DNA of 64,000 nucleotides, taken from Pleurocapsa sp. FMAR1. Its GTDB lineage: Bacteria > Cyanobacteriota > Cyanobacteriia > Cyanobacteriales > Xenococcaceae. Below the pieces are notes generated by a model. The model made no database searches and was not told where the DNA came from. It saw only the letters and a program-made list of their open reading frames with translations. Position 1 is the first letter of the stretch, and each line of letters starts with the position of its first letter. The stretch lies in assembly GCF_963665995.1 (NCBI RefSeq), contig NZ_OY762512.1, positions 3,782,001 to 3,846,000 on the forward strand. The letters run 5' to 3'. This document shows positions 45,988 through 55,534 of this stretch, piece by piece. The translations under genes and the position numbers were made by a program.

Positions 45988-46487
45988 CCTGCAATCTCAA
46001 AAGGCAAAGTAGTGTCACTGACAAAATGAGCAGGAAGACCTAACTTAACTGCTGCATCATATTCTTTTTGAACCTTGTCTAGATTGTCTTTCTTCTCAGC
46101 AAAGCTATAAGTATCGTTGCGTTGAAAATCGCAGTCTATTCCCTCTTCTTGTAGCGTTGAGGCAACAAACTCCACTCCCGCCTGATTTGATTCACCATAG
46201 AGTCTGGCTTTATCTTCACCGATTTTATCAATCAGATCTGCATAAATAAGCTGATGTAGAGAGGTAACTTTAGCAGTAGTATGTCCGCTAGCGCTGGCTG
46301 CTATGTGTTCTGCTTCAATTAGGGCGACGGTTTTTCCTGCTTTTTTAAGTAAATATGCTGCGGTAATACCTGTAATACCTGCGCCAATAATAGCAACATC
46401 AACGGTTACATTTTCAATTTTGGGAAAGCTTGTTTTGGCAGTAGAATCTAACCAAAAAGAAATAGGTTTCCCTGATAAAGTTGTCAT
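45988..46487 (-). pseudogene. N-terminal part (piece 1) of the split FAD/Rieske oxidoreductase
   Basis: The likely start is the ATG at 46487 (MTTLSGKPISFWLDSTAK). The FAD-binding Rossmann motif is VDVAIIGAGITGITAAYLLKKAGKTVALIEAE, interrupted here only for quoting length. HIAASASGHTTAKVTS follows, typical of DAO/glycine-oxidase-like enzymes. The native frame ends at FEIAGG where the IS4 copy begins. As present it would stop inside the IS after SS, giving a 174-residue FAD-domain fragment. A promoter for the original gene should lie upstream of 46487. Confidence 0.92.
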
Positions 46488-46591
46488 AATATTCAAGAAA
46501 TAAAGAGTATTTGATTATTTTAAGTTTAGATAATTCATTTATTCTATCTCTATCTATCATGAGGTTGATTTGTATTTAATTAGCCTAAATC

Positions 46592-46660
46592 TTAAGCTGC
46601 ATTTTTCTAAAAAAAATGCAGCTTAAAAAACATAAATAGAGGCGATCGCCTCTATTTATG
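46592..46660. terminator. Two adjacent perfect hairpins
   Basis: TTAAGCTGCATTTTT at 46592-46606 pairs with the complementary arm ending at 46626, followed by A-rich sequence. It could terminate transcription on either strand. At 46631-46660 lies a perfect 30-bp palindrome centred on a HIP1 site, GAGGCGATCGCCTC. They separate the split oxidoreductase start from the convergent small membrane protein gene. Confidence 0.65.
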
Positions 46661-46674
46661 TTGATGCAATAAAT

Positions 46675-46836
46675 CTAAGTATTGACAGCATCACTTTTGC
46701 GAACGAAAAGCACAACAGCACCAATAATTAGAAATCCGATTCCCCACCAGAGAGAGTTGCCAGGAAGAACCTTAAGTAAAAGTGTGGTCAATCCCGAAGT
46801 AATAAGCGACCAGCCTGCGGTTGTTTGATATTGCAT
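46675..46836 (-). CDS. Small two-helix membrane protein
   Basis: A 53-codon gene, ATG at 46836 and TAG at 46675-46677. The product MQYQTTAGWSLITSGLTTLL, then LKVLPGNSLWWGIGFLIIGA and VVLFVRKSDAVNT, has two hydrophobic segments and a charged tail, a layout seen in small cyanobacterial stress-cluster membrane proteins. Both helices are of realistic length and the gene lies in line with the downstream stress genes, so I consider it real. The function is unknown. Confidence 0.6.
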   Translation of the reverse strand: MQYQTTAGWSLITSGLTTLLLKVLPGNSLWWGIGFLIIGAVVLFVRKSDAVNT

Positions 46837-47021
46837 TGTGTAAATAGCTAAAGCCTAATTAGTTTTTTGTTTAAGGATGATTAATCCTTTTCATACTGTT
46901 TATATTAGTAAGAAGAAAAAGTGAAGACATCTATCCATAGATGCAATGAATAGTATTTGTAGTTAACAACTACAAATACTATTGTTTTTAAGTTTCTCCT
47001 ATTAGTTAATAAGGACTTTTA

Positions 47022-47567
47022 TTAGTTAAAAGAACTATCCATAGAATCGCAAAGATCTTGAAAAGTTTGTTGAGATTGAGAATTATCGGTAATTATCTCT
47101 AGGCGCACTTTAACATTTTTAGAATTAGAACGATCCGTAGGCTGGATGTTAGCCCCAGCGCCCGATTCATTCTGATAAAGGTTATCAATCTTAGCTAATA
47201 GCTGTTTGACCGCCTCTAGAGAAATAAAACCACTTTGTACTTGATAAATATCATTCGTATTGCCCAACTCACTAAACTTAACGCCGTTGATTTCCCCCTC
47301 TCCTAAATCAACCTCTGTTAGGTGTTCATTAGTTGCACCTACTTTTTCTATAATTAACTTTTCACGGCGAATGGGCAAATGTACCATTCGCGTTTCCACT
47401 TCTTTGCGAACAACCACTTCCCCAACTTTGAGCTTGCTACGTTTGACGACTAATTTCTCTTCTAGCAAGGAAATTTGATAAGTTTCTGGTATTCCTGCCT
47501 GTATTTTGTCTACATCGTTGTTGTAAAGGTCAGTCTGTACAGCTTCATCCTTAGAAAAATTATCCAT
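47022..47567 (-). CDS. DUF2382 domain stress protein
   Basis: A 181-residue protein. The DUF2382 (YsnF/AvaK) core is ISLLEEKLVVKRSKLKVGEVVVRKEVETR then HLPIRREKLIIEKV. It lacks the N-terminal domain found in the larger paralogue at 49.8-50.9 kb. Such proteins are linked to desiccation, salt or akinete formation in cyanobacteria, but the biochemical role is unknown. It lies with DUF421, BON and hydroxylase genes on the same strand, suggesting a common stress response. Confidence 0.85.
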   Translation of the reverse strand: MDNFSKDEAVQTDLYNNDVDKIQAGIPETYQISLLEEKLVVKRSKLKVGEVVVRKEVETRMVHLPIRREKLIIEKVGATNEHLTEVDLGEGEINGVKFSELGNTNDIYQVQSGFISLEAVKQLLAKIDNLYQNESGAGANIQPTDRSNSKNVKVRLEIITDNSQSQQTFQDLCDSMDSSFN

Positions 47568-47613
47568 TGTTCTAAATGTCCTCAGATTGTATTAAATAAA
47601 AAATTTATTCGCT

Positions 47614-48336
47614 TTAGTTAGTACCCAGCAAGCGATCCCAAAAGGTAAAATAAAGCCCATAATGTTGAGCGTAATGGCGATGATGAAAAGAATGATGATC
47701 CGAACTAATCAACCATTTGCCTAGCCAATGCTGAGGAAATTTAGGGAATAGCTCAAAACCAAGATGATTAACCAATGCCCAAATAGTCATAGTGATTAGC
47801 AGCAAAGCCAAAACACCAAAATGGAGTGGAATTATAAAAACCACCGCCACTAAAAACAGTCCTTGAATTAACGCTTCAGGAAAATCAAGGGCAAAAGATG
47901 TCCAGGGTGTTGGATGCTTGGAGTGATGATGTCCACGATGCAGCCAGTTAAATAATCGGGGATGATGAAATCCGCGATGAAAAAAGTAGAAACAGGTATC
48001 CTGTAGCAAAATCACGCCTAAAAAACTAGCAATCAAATACCATACCCCATGTTTATCAACTGACCAATACAAACGAGTAGCGCCAGAATCATAAATAGTC
48101 ATTACTATCGCAGCACAAATAGATAGCGCGATCGTCGTAATAATAGATAGGGTGATGTCTTGTTTGATTAACTTGCGACTTGGAAACTTGAGATTTACAG
48201 GACTTTTGACCAAAGATTTGTGGTCAGAGGAATAGAACAGCCAGTAAGTTCCTCCTGCAACCAAAAAGTAACGCAAAAGAATAATACTAAAAAAGCAAAA
48301 AAGGTAATGTAGCCAAAGTTTCATTATTTTAAGCAA
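47614..48336 (-). CDS. Sterol desaturase / fatty acid hydroxylase family protein
   Basis: A 240-residue membrane di-iron enzyme. His boxes FHRGFHH, HRGHHHSKH and SSDHHSFHHRHY form the eight-His di-iron site of the fatty acid hydroxylase superfamily. Four hydrophobic segments place the site at the cytoplasmic face. Relatives hydroxylate carotenoids, fatty acids or sterols. The substrate here is unknown. It sits in the stress-gene row with 46 bp to the DUF2382 gene and 30 bp from DUF421, so an operon is likely. Confidence 0.88.
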   Translation of the reverse strand: MLKIMKLWLHYLFCFFSIILLRYFLVAGGTYWLFYSSDHKSLVKSPVNLKFPSRKLIKQDITLSIITTIALSICAAIVMTIYDSGATRLYWSVDKHGVWYLIASFLGVILLQDTCFYFFHRGFHHPRLFNWLHRGHHHSKHPTPWTSFALDFPEALIQGLFLVAVVFIIPLHFGVLALLLITMTIWALVNHLGFELFPKFPQHWLGKWLISSDHHSFHHRHYAQHYGLYFTFWDRLLGTN

Positions 48337-48366
48337 ACAACAGTTATGAGCAGCATTTTCAAATTT

Positions 48367-48900
48367 TTAATTAGCACGAGCCATTCTAGTACGATCGAAC
48401 TCCCGAACATCTTTCAAAGCAGAAGCAGAACTGTCGTTAAGATTTTGAATAACACTAAAGCTTCCATCTGTTTCTAAGATTACGGCATCAGCGTCTTCTA
48501 TTGCCGATAAACCATTACTGCGTAAAGCTGCCAATATTTCCCCTTCGGCAACGCGCTCTCGCTTCATAATGTCTTGCTGCATTTTTCCTCGATAAAGAAG
48601 CATCGCTGGTTCTGCTTTAATCAATTTTTGAATTATTGAAGAGCGCACCGAAATCCAGGTAATAACGTATTGAAATAATATTAGCAGGGCAAATGCCAAA
48701 ATTCCTTTACCAAAAGCATCCTTAGTTGATAAAAGTATGCTGGCTAAAACTGAACCGAGGGCAATGGTAACCACAAAGTCAAAAGAATTCCATTTTGCTA
48801 GAGTTCGCTTACCTGATACTCGTAGCAGAATGATGATTGCTACGTATCCTATGGGGGCTGTTATTAGTATTTCTAAAAATGGATTAAAATCGCTAAACAT
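48367..48900 (-). CDS. DUF421 (YetF-type) membrane protein
   Basis: A 177-residue protein with three N-terminal membrane helices, the family motif RVSGKRTLAKWNSFDFVVTIALGSVLAS and a C-terminal cytoplasmic domain (PAMLLYRGKMQQDIMKRERV, ALRSNGLSAIEDADAVILETDGS). YetF-type proteins are common in spore formers and stress clusters. The role is not established. Transcription is probably shared with the hydroxylase gene 30 bp downstream. Confidence 0.88.
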   Translation of the reverse strand: MFSDFNPFLEILITAPIGYVAIIILLRVSGKRTLAKWNSFDFVVTIALGSVLASILLSTKDAFGKGILAFALLILFQYVITWISVRSSIIQKLIKAEPAMLLYRGKMQQDIMKRERVAEGEILAALRSNGLSAIEDADAVILETDGSFSVIQNLNDSSASALKDVREFDRTRMARAN

Positions 48901-49067
48901 GATCAGTTATTTAAAAGCAAATTAAGTAAAAAACTCGTCAGAGACTAGTGCCAACTCATTTTATTTGCTAAACATAAATAGTTATGTTCTTACATAGAAA
49001 GTTACTTGTATAACTTTCAAGCTTGGCTATCGTATCTGACGAGTCGGGAATTAACTAAAGGCTAAAT

Positions 49068-49523
49068 CTATGATTCAGGCCCAGGTACTACTTTTACATT
49101 GTCTATATTTACATTGTTAACTCCAGTAATTTCTTTAGCTAAAGGTTCAATGGTTGAATATTCTTTATCACCAGGAACAGTTCCCGCGATCGCTACATTA
49201 CCATCTTTTGCTTGTATAGTTAGTTTAGAACGAGGTATATTAGCCTCTAATTTTGCTCTAATTTCACTCTCGAGATCAGAATCGTCTCTTTTTTCCTGGT
49301 TGCCTGCAATATCGTTACGTTGCTCTCTGGCGCGAATATCAGAATTTAGCTGCTTTTGGCGAATTTCGTTGGTAGCATCTTCTTTGGTATCTTGTACCTG
49401 TCCAGGGTTTTCTACTTTTCCATCGTCCGAGGTAGGGGCATCAGCACTAGTTCTGGCTACATCACAGCCGACTGCGCCAAAAAGTAAAATACCACCTAGT
49501 AAAAATGTTGTTAGTTTATTCAT
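49068..49523 (-). CDS. BON-domain lipoprotein
   Basis: A 151-residue protein. The N-terminal MNKLTTFLLGGILLFGAVGC has a lipobox (GAVGC), so it should be lipidated and anchored in a membrane facing the periplasm. A low-complexity charged linker follows (DDGKVENPGQVQDTKEDATN), then one BON domain (SDLESEIRAKLEANIPRSKL, VAIAGTVPGDKEY, NNVNIDNVKVVPG). BON domains bind phospholipid. It resembles OsmY-like stress proteins and lies in the same stress-gene row. Confidence 0.88.
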   Translation of the reverse strand: MNKLTTFLLGGILLFGAVGCDVARTSADAPTSDDGKVENPGQVQDTKEDATNEIRQKQLNSDIRAREQRNDIAGNQEKRDDSDLESEIRAKLEANIPRSKLTIQAKDGNVAIAGTVPGDKEYSTIEPLAKEITGVNNVNIDNVKVVPGPES

Positions 49524-49824
49524 TGTGTTGTCTCGCTTATGGATAATTGATTTTATTGACTAACTGTGGCGAAAGTATCACCATCAACTCGATAAATTGC
49601 CAAGGCAATCAAGCTGAAGGACTAAAAATACAGACATATAAATTATTTTCAAAAATGTGACAACTAAATAGAAAATTACATAGCTGCACATTTAATTTTG
49701 TGTACTTAATCTTTGACAGATTTGTGATTGCCTATGAAACTTACGAAGTAAAAAATTTGCTATCAGGTCTTGAACATTAATTGCCTTTGTTTTCTTGCTA
49801 ATTAATGCTCAATGCCTGATGCGG
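49524..49824. other. Intergenic region
   Basis: This 301-bp AT-rich gap lies between the two stress genes on the minus strand and should contain the BON gene promoter. I see no gene or distinct site. Confidence 0.45.
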
Positions 49825-50868
49825 TTAACGTTCAATAACATCGCCGTCTGAGTCTATCTCTAATTCTTCACGACGAATAGTTTCTCTGGCTTGGACGGTT
49901 TCTGTATCTACTTCTTTGCGAACACTGACCTCTTCACGAACAAAAGCTTGCTTTTGAATGTCAGCGGTTTCTTCATAAAGATCTACTTTTGCTACTTCGT
50001 TGCCAGTGAAGTTAGCAGTACCAGGAGCAACAGCAGTGCCAGAGGTAGCGTTTGTACGTTCAATGACGATACGCTCTTTCTCTACGGGAACAGAAACGTT
50101 AGCAGTTTCAGTTTCTACTCGTTTGCCAATAGAAACTTCGCCAGCTTTAGCACGCTGCTTATTGACCATCAAGCGTTCTTCGTATAGTCTGATCTTATCG
50201 TGATCGGCTACATCGGCTCTAGTTCGGATATCTTCATCTACTTCAGTAACAGCCGTAGCTGCTGCACCTGGGACATCGTAAATGCCAAATTCTTCTACAC
50301 CATTATGCTCCATGATTGGTTTTGCACGGGCAATTTCTGCTGCTGTGCCATTGACTATGACTAGGTAGCTTCCTCCTTTAACACGATCATTGTATATTTT
50401 TGCCTTTTCTTCAGGAATACCCAGACCAATTAAACCTCCAATCAGTCCACCCGCAACAGCACCAATACCCGCACCAGCCAATGTAGTTGCCAGAGTTGTC
50501 GCTCCTGCGCCTGCTAGCAAGATTGGTCCAATACCAGGAATTGCTAGTGTTCCTAGACCAACCAATAGTCCACCTAGACCACCTAAAGCACCACCTGTTA
50601 CTATACCAGTAGCAGCACCATCATCAGCTTTATTACCAGCATCTTCGGTAGTTTCGTGTCCGCCTATTTGATCGGCATCTCTAGCAATGACAGATACATG
50701 ATCCATGTCATAACCATCATCTTTGAGAGCGCGAACTGCTGCTTCTGCTTCGTCGCGACTATAAAATAGTCCAGAAGCACGTTTATAGAATCTCTTATGA
50801 TTATCCGTGTTCATGCTATTGTAATTATCCATATTATTGTAATTGTCCATATTATTGTAATTGTCCAT
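49825..50868 (-). CDS. General stress protein with YflT-like N-terminus and DUF2382 C-terminus
   Basis: A 347-residue protein in four parts. The N-terminus is a tandem repeat of the hexapeptide MDNYNN (three units) encoded by a DNA tandem repeat. A YflT-like stress domain follows (SGLFYSRDEAEAAVRALKDD). The centre is a Gly/Ala-rich hydrophobic region (residues about 85-155, for example GALGGLGGLLVGLGTL), possibly glycine-zipper membrane segments. The C-terminus is DUF2382 (RLMVNKQRAKAGEVSIGKRVETET). Several in-frame ATGs in the repeat mean the start is uncertain. Cyanobacterial homologues are associated with desiccation or akinetes. Confidence 0.85.
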   Translation of the reverse strand: MDNYNNMDNYNNMDNYNSMNTDNHKRFYKRASGLFYSRDEAEAAVRALKDDGYDMDHVSVIARDADQIGGHETTEDAGNKADDGAATGIVTGGALGGLGGLLVGLGTLAIPGIGPILLAGAGATTLATTLAGAGIGAVAGGLIGGLIGLGIPEEKAKIYNDRVKGGSYLVIVNGTAAEIARAKPIMEHNGVEEFGIYDVPGAAATAVTEVDEDIRTRADVADHDKIRLYEERLMVNKQRAKAGEVSIGKRVETETANVSVPVEKERIVIERTNATSGTAVAPGTANFTGNEVAKVDLYEETADIQKQAFVREEVSVRKEVDTETVQARETIRREELEIDSDGDVIER

Positions 50869-51477
50869 ATTTTTCTCCTTAGTTTATTTGTATCTTTAGC
50901 TAGTTTGAATCGTTGAATTGATTCAAGTTAAAATTAGCGAAATATGATTAGAGTTTTTACACAAATCGTTGTTAATTATCTAAACAAGAGATAAAAAAGT
51001 GAATAGTTTATTCGTGCAAGAGAGCTATTTTTATTCACGCTCCTAATATTTGCATTCTTCTGGATAAAAAACATCTATCTAAGGTTCATCTATCTAAAGG
51101 TCTATCAATTAGATAAATTTTCAGCAATAAGATAGCTGATTTCATCAGCTTATAAATATCAGTAAAATATTTTTGTATTCTATTTTTTAGCTCTAGTGTA
51201 AATTTATAAAAAAAGGCATTTCTACCTCAATTTTCTAAAAGAGTCTATAAATTTAAAAAACATTGAGAGAGATGAATTGATTATGGAGAGAGATTTGAGC
51301 AACTTAGAAGTTGGCGATCGCATTAACGATATCTTTTTGGTCATCAATCGTCAAGTAAACATGAGCAACAATATCTCATAATCCCGCTATTTTTCGTAAC
51401 TCTACTTGAAAATGCGCGATCGCGCATTTCCAGGAAAATATATTTAACGCAATCTTCTTTTCTCAAGCAAATGTATA
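50869..51477. other. Intergenic region with a possible gene fragment
   Basis: These 609 bp contain AT-rich sequence and two HIP1-type sites. At 51283-51381 on the plus strand a 32-codon ORF reads MERDLSNLEVGDRINDIFLV, which looks like the beginning of an OB-fold-type protein but stops after a few more residues. It may be a remnant. The rest shows nothing I recognise. Confidence 0.4.
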
Positions 51478-52878
51478 CTAAAGCTCTCGCACATCAGCTA
51501 CCTGACCTTTGACCGCTGCTGCTACTACCATTGCCGGACTCATGAGTAATGTTCTGCCTGTAGATGAACCTTGGCGACCTTTGAAGTTACGATTAGAAGA
51601 GGACGCACTAATTTGCGTTCCTTCTAGTTTGTCTGGATTCATTGCCAAACACATTGAACAGCCTGGTTCACGCCATTCAAACCCCGCTTGCTTAAAAATT
51701 GTATTTAAGCCTTCTGCTTCTGCCTCTTGTTTTACCCTTTCTGAACCAGGAACAACAAAGGCTTTGACTCCCGATGCCACATGATGCCCCTGAGCAACTT
51801 TTGCAGCTTCCCTTAGATCGCTAATTCTACCGTTGGTGCAGCTACCAATAAAACAAACGTCAATTTTTGTACCTTTAATCGGTTTTCCTGGAGTTAATTT
51901 CATGTAGCTATATGCCTCTTGGGCGATCGCTCGCTCTCCTGGAGGTAAACCATCAGCCATAGGGATATTTTCATTGATACCCAATCCCTGTCCTGGAGTA
52001 ATGCCCCAGGTTATGGTTGGTTCAATCTCAGCAGCTTCAAAGGTAACTACATCATCGTAAACTGCATTATCATCGCTACGAATACTGCGCCACCAAGTAA
52101 CCGCATTATCCCAGGCTTCTGCTTGAGGCGCAAAATCCCGACCTTTGAGATAGGTAAAAGTGGTTTCATCGGGATTTATATATCCGCAACGCGCCCCACC
52201 TTCGATAGACATATTACAGACAGTCATTCGTTCTTCCATACTCATACCTTCAAAAGTAGTGCCTGCAAATTCGTAGGCATAACCTACTCCACCCTTGACT
52301 CCAAGTTGACGAATGATATGCAGAATCACATCTTTAGCAAATACCCCATGAGGTAATTTACCATTTATCTCAATTTTGCGAACTTTTAGTTTAGCTAGGG
52401 CAAGGGTTTGGGAAGCTAAGATATCCCTGACTTGGGAGGTACCAATGCCAAAAGCGATCGCGCCAAATGCTCCATGAGTCGAGGTATGAGAATCACCACA
52501 GGCAACGGTCATTCCTGGCTGAGTTAGACCTTGTTCGGGGGCTATTACGTGGACTATGCCCTGATTACCAGAACCAACATTATAAAATTTAATGCCATAG
52601 TCTTGAGTATTTTTTTCTAGTGCCTGCATCATCTCTTCTGCTAATTGATCGGCAAAAGGACGAGCCTGGTTTTTTGTCGGCACAATATGATCGACTGTGG
52701 CAACTGTTCTCTCAGGAAACAATACTTTGAGGTTTCTGGCTCGCAGCATCGCAAAAGCCTGGGGACTGGTTACTTCGTGGATTAGATGTAGACCAATAAA
52801 TAGCTGAGTTTGACCAGAAGGCAATGTGCCAACGGTATGTAAATCCCAAACTTTATCAAATAGTGTTCCCTGACTCAT
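51478..52878 (-). CDS. leuC: 3-isopropylmalate dehydratase large subunit
   Basis: A 466-residue aconitase-family enzyme that isomerises 2- to 3-isopropylmalate in leucine synthesis with LeuD. The [4Fe-4S] ligands are the Cys of [13 protein letters not shown] (near 347) and the two of [11 protein letters not shown] (near 407 and 410). [14 protein letters not shown] is the conserved substrate-binding loop. The length equals the E. coli enzyme. No leuD is adjacent, as is usual in cyanobacteria. Confidence 0.96.
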   Translation of the reverse strand: MSQGTLFDKVWDLHTVGTLPSGQTQLFIGLHLIHEVTSPQAFAMLRARNLKVLFPERTVATVDHIVPTKNQARPFADQLAEEMMQALEKNTQDYGIKFYNVGSGNQGIVHVIAPEQGLTQPGMTVACGDSHTSTHGAFGAIAFGIGTSQVRDILASQTLALAKLKVRKIEINGKLPHGVFAKDVILHIIRQLGVKGGVGYAYEFAGTTFEGMSMEERMTVCNMSIEGGARCGYINPDETTFTYLKGRDFAPQAEAWDNAVTWWRSIRSDDNAVYDDVVTFEAAEIEPTITWGITPGQGLGINENIPMADGLPPGERAIAQEAYSYMKLTPGKPIKGTKIDVCFIGSCTNGRISDLREAAKVAQGHHVASGVKAFVVPGSERVKQEAEAEGLNTIFKQAGFEWREPGCSMCLAMNPDKLEGTQISASSSNRNFKGRQGSSTGRTLLMSPAMVVAAAVKGQVADVREL

Positions 52879-53028
52879 ATAACCAATTGCTGCTGACAGT
52901 TTGTCTAAAGTATCTGTCGTCTATTTTACATTTTTTGTCTAAAGCAAAGCGTAAGTTTTGAGTTTTCTTGGAGAATGTCCAAAATAAAAGTTAGAGAAGT
53001 TAAGATAATCAATCTAGTAAACTTCTGC

Positions 53029-54777
53029 TCATTGCTGAAATCCACTTTCCCAGACGGAAATATTGATTCTATCTTTAGAATCTCGCTGAACCTTGCCCTC
53101 TAGATTATTCAACTTGAAGAAACTAAAGTTAGTTTGACGATTATAAACGCTGCGTAATTTTTCTTTAATATCAGCAGGAGCATCTTCTCCCAACAGTTTA
53201 GCCAGGGTTTGCTGCATTGCCCCCAAGCTTACCGATTGATTAAGAGCTATGTCTGTTTGACGTATTTTACCTGTGTTATCTGATTGATAGCTAAGATTAA
53301 CTCGATCGGGAATTACATTGTAGTAATCAAGAACTTTGCTGTTTGGCTGCCAGCCTTTTCTTTCAGAATTTGGTTGTCCTAGAGTGCTGACTAGCTCGCT
53401 TTCCGACGTTCCTGTAGTCAAAATTGGTATATTTATTTCTGACGCTGGATCTGGATCGACCTTGGCTAAGGTCTTGGATGGTTTGCTGTCTGTTGCTGCT
53501 GAATCATTTGCCTTTATTTCTGTTGCCGATTGCTCTTCTTTTTTAATATTTGAGGCAATTTTTTCTAGCTTTTCTTGCTGAATTTCGTCTCTATTTTTTT
53601 TCTTTTTTGCTGTGGGTAATTCTTGTGCCTTTTCTTTGGTGGGTTGAAATATATCTGGTTTGCGGGTCTGTTGCTCAACCTGAGCTTGTTGTTGGGCTGG
53701 TTCAGAAGATTTGAATAAATTAGAAATGACGATAAAACCTGTAGCCAAAGTTCCTGCTGCAACTCCCGTAGCAATTAGAGCAAATAAACCCACTGTTGCT
53801 AATAGGCTGCGTTTTTTGGGTTTTTTACTGTTTTTGGAGGCTATAGCAACAGTATTACTGCTATTTTTGGGGAATGTATGGTTGTTAGCAAGGGAATTTA
53901 TCCCTGGGGCAAGATTTAAGGTTGCTCCTGTAAGATTGCTAGATTGAGCAGTATTAAATCCGCTATTAAGAGCATTTAGCATTTCTTGAGCAGTGCTAAA
54001 GCGATCGCGGGGATGAAATTTAATTGCTCGATCAAGTATGGCAACTAACTCAGAATCCAGGTTAAAGGCGTGTTCTATCCAAACAATTTCGCCATTTTGG
54101 GGATCAGTTTCTAGTTCATTAGGAGATTTCCCCGTAAGTAAGAAAATTGCGGTCAAGCCCAAGCTATAAAGATCGCTAGAGTATATAGGACGACCTGCTG
54201 CTTGCTCTGAAGACATATAGCCAGGAGTACCAATAGAAGCGGAAAAGGTACTACCAGATTGATTTACTTCTGTAGCGATCGCTTCTTTTACCGCCCCAAA
54301 GTCAATCAAAAATGGTTGCTTATCTCCCTGGCGGAGAATAATATTTTCAGGCTTGATATCTCGATGAATAATACGACGGCTGTGAACATAATCTAATACA
54401 GGTAAAAGCTTTACCAGAATTTGCCTAACCTCATCACGGTGCAAATTTCCGAATTGTTGCCAATATTGCTCTAGGGTTAGCCCTTCAATCCACTCCTGTA
54501 CTAAGTAAAACTTGTCGTCTTCGGAAAAATAAGCATAAAGCCGAGGAATTTGGCTGCTGCCTTCCCCTAACTCTTCTAAGATTGCTGCTTCTCGCTGAAA
54601 CCTTTCCTTCATCCACAAAGGAGTTTTTGGCTGCTTGACGATTGGTTTAAGCTGCTTTAACACACATTTACGCCCTGAAGGCATATGAGTATCTTCAGTT
54701 AAATATGTCTCACCAAAACCTCCCCTCCCCAGAGTTTTGATAATGCGATAGCGGTTGTTTAGCAGTACAGCTTTCAT
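53029..54777 (-). CDS. Membrane-anchored serine/threonine protein kinase
   Basis: A 582-residue kinase. The N-terminal 275 residues are a Hanks-type domain: GRGGFGETY glycine loop, catalytic Lys in KCVLKQLK, HRDIKPENIIL catalytic loop, DFGAVKE metal loop and GTPGYMSSEQ activation-lip end. A linker and one membrane helix (TVGLFALIATGVAAGTLATG, about residues 325-350) follow. A Lys/Gln/Glu-rich spacer then leads to an extracytoplasmic C-terminal domain of about 130 residues (ILTTGTSESELVSTLGQPNSE) that resembles cyanobacterial SpkC-type sensors. The signal it senses is unknown. It is monocistronic. Confidence 0.92.
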   Translation of the reverse strand: MKAVLLNNRYRIIKTLGRGGFGETYLTEDTHMPSGRKCVLKQLKPIVKQPKTPLWMKERFQREAAILEELGEGSSQIPRLYAYFSEDDKFYLVQEWIEGLTLEQYWQQFGNLHRDEVRQILVKLLPVLDYVHSRRIIHRDIKPENIILRQGDKQPFLIDFGAVKEAIATEVNQSGSTFSASIGTPGYMSSEQAAGRPIYSSDLYSLGLTAIFLLTGKSPNELETDPQNGEIVWIEHAFNLDSELVAILDRAIKFHPRDRFSTAQEMLNALNSGFNTAQSSNLTGATLNLAPGINSLANNHTFPKNSSNTVAIASKNSKKPKKRSLLATVGLFALIATGVAAGTLATGFIVISNLFKSSEPAQQQAQVEQQTRKPDIFQPTKEKAQELPTAKKKKNRDEIQQEKLEKIASNIKKEEQSATEIKANDSAATDSKPSKTLAKVDPDPASEINIPILTTGTSESELVSTLGQPNSERKGWQPNSKVLDYYNVIPDRVNLSYQSDNTGKIRQTDIALNQSVSLGAMQQTLAKLLGEDAPADIKEKLRSVYNRQTNFSFFKLNNLEGKVQRDSKDRINISVWESGFQQ

Positions 54778-54880
54778 ACTTTAGGTGTATCGAGTGATAA
54801 TTAATTTAGAACTTGGTTTGTAGTTAAAGACGATTATGAATTAATTAGTACAGCCGATGACAACTTTAAATAAAGATTAT

Positions 54881-55420
54881 TTACTTTAAGTCTAATAGAC
54901 CTTTTTCCTTTAGTTTAGGATTGAAGCGAATATTCATTTTAACTCCGCGATCGCTTAATTGCTGTTGAATCTTAGCTTCTACGCGTCTGGCTACCTTCTT
55001 TCGTATTTTAGTTTGTCCTAATTCATCGTTTTGCTGATATTGTGCCTTTTCTTCCTCTGTCATAGTCGGATTGGCATCAATAGGTTCGCTCCAAAGAGAC
55101 TGGTTGATGTCATTACCTACAGGAGTTTGTCCATTTTCAGCTATCCAAGCCGAGGCAATATCGTCTAATATTTTGCGACTGGGGCGAGTAATAGTTTGTA
55201 GCTTTACCCAGTAACAGTTTTCAGGCTGGCGAATTAGATGCTGCTTGAGGCTGAGATAAACGTCGCGGGAATAGCCTACATACTGCAATTCTTGAACTCG
55301 ATCAAAAATTGCATAGACTCCTATTTTTCCTTGAATATCTTCATCAATGCACCCATCATTGTTTAAATACGCCAAATATTTCAAACTTGAAAGAGACGGG
55401 ATTTCGACCTGGATAGACAT
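54881..55420 (-). CDS. GIY-YIG nuclease-family protein
   Basis: A 179-residue protein. The GIY-YIG core is GKIGVYAIFDRVQELQYVGYSRDVYLSLKQHL, with GVYAI as the GIY strand, YVGYS as YIG and a following Arg. A conserved Glu/Asp-type metal site was not identified with certainty. The C-terminal half is basic (ARRVEAKIQQQLSDRG). Family members are plastid/cyanobacterial, with DNA-processing or structural roles. It is a single gene on the minus strand. Confidence 0.82.
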   Translation of the reverse strand: MSIQVEIPSLSSLKYLAYLNNDGCIDEDIQGKIGVYAIFDRVQELQYVGYSRDVYLSLKQHLIRQPENCYWVKLQTITRPSRKILDDIASAWIAENGQTPVGNDINQSLWSEPIDANPTMTEEEKAQYQQNDELGQTKIRKKVARRVEAKIQQQLSDRGVKMNIRFNPKLKEKGLLDLK

Positions 55421-55534
55421 ATGCTATAAATTAATTGTTCAAATTTTAGTTAAATCAATCAAGAAATAAGCCAAGGGGAATATTCCCCCCAACTAAAACT
55501 TCATTATTTATTCTGCTCAATCAAATCGGGCTAG

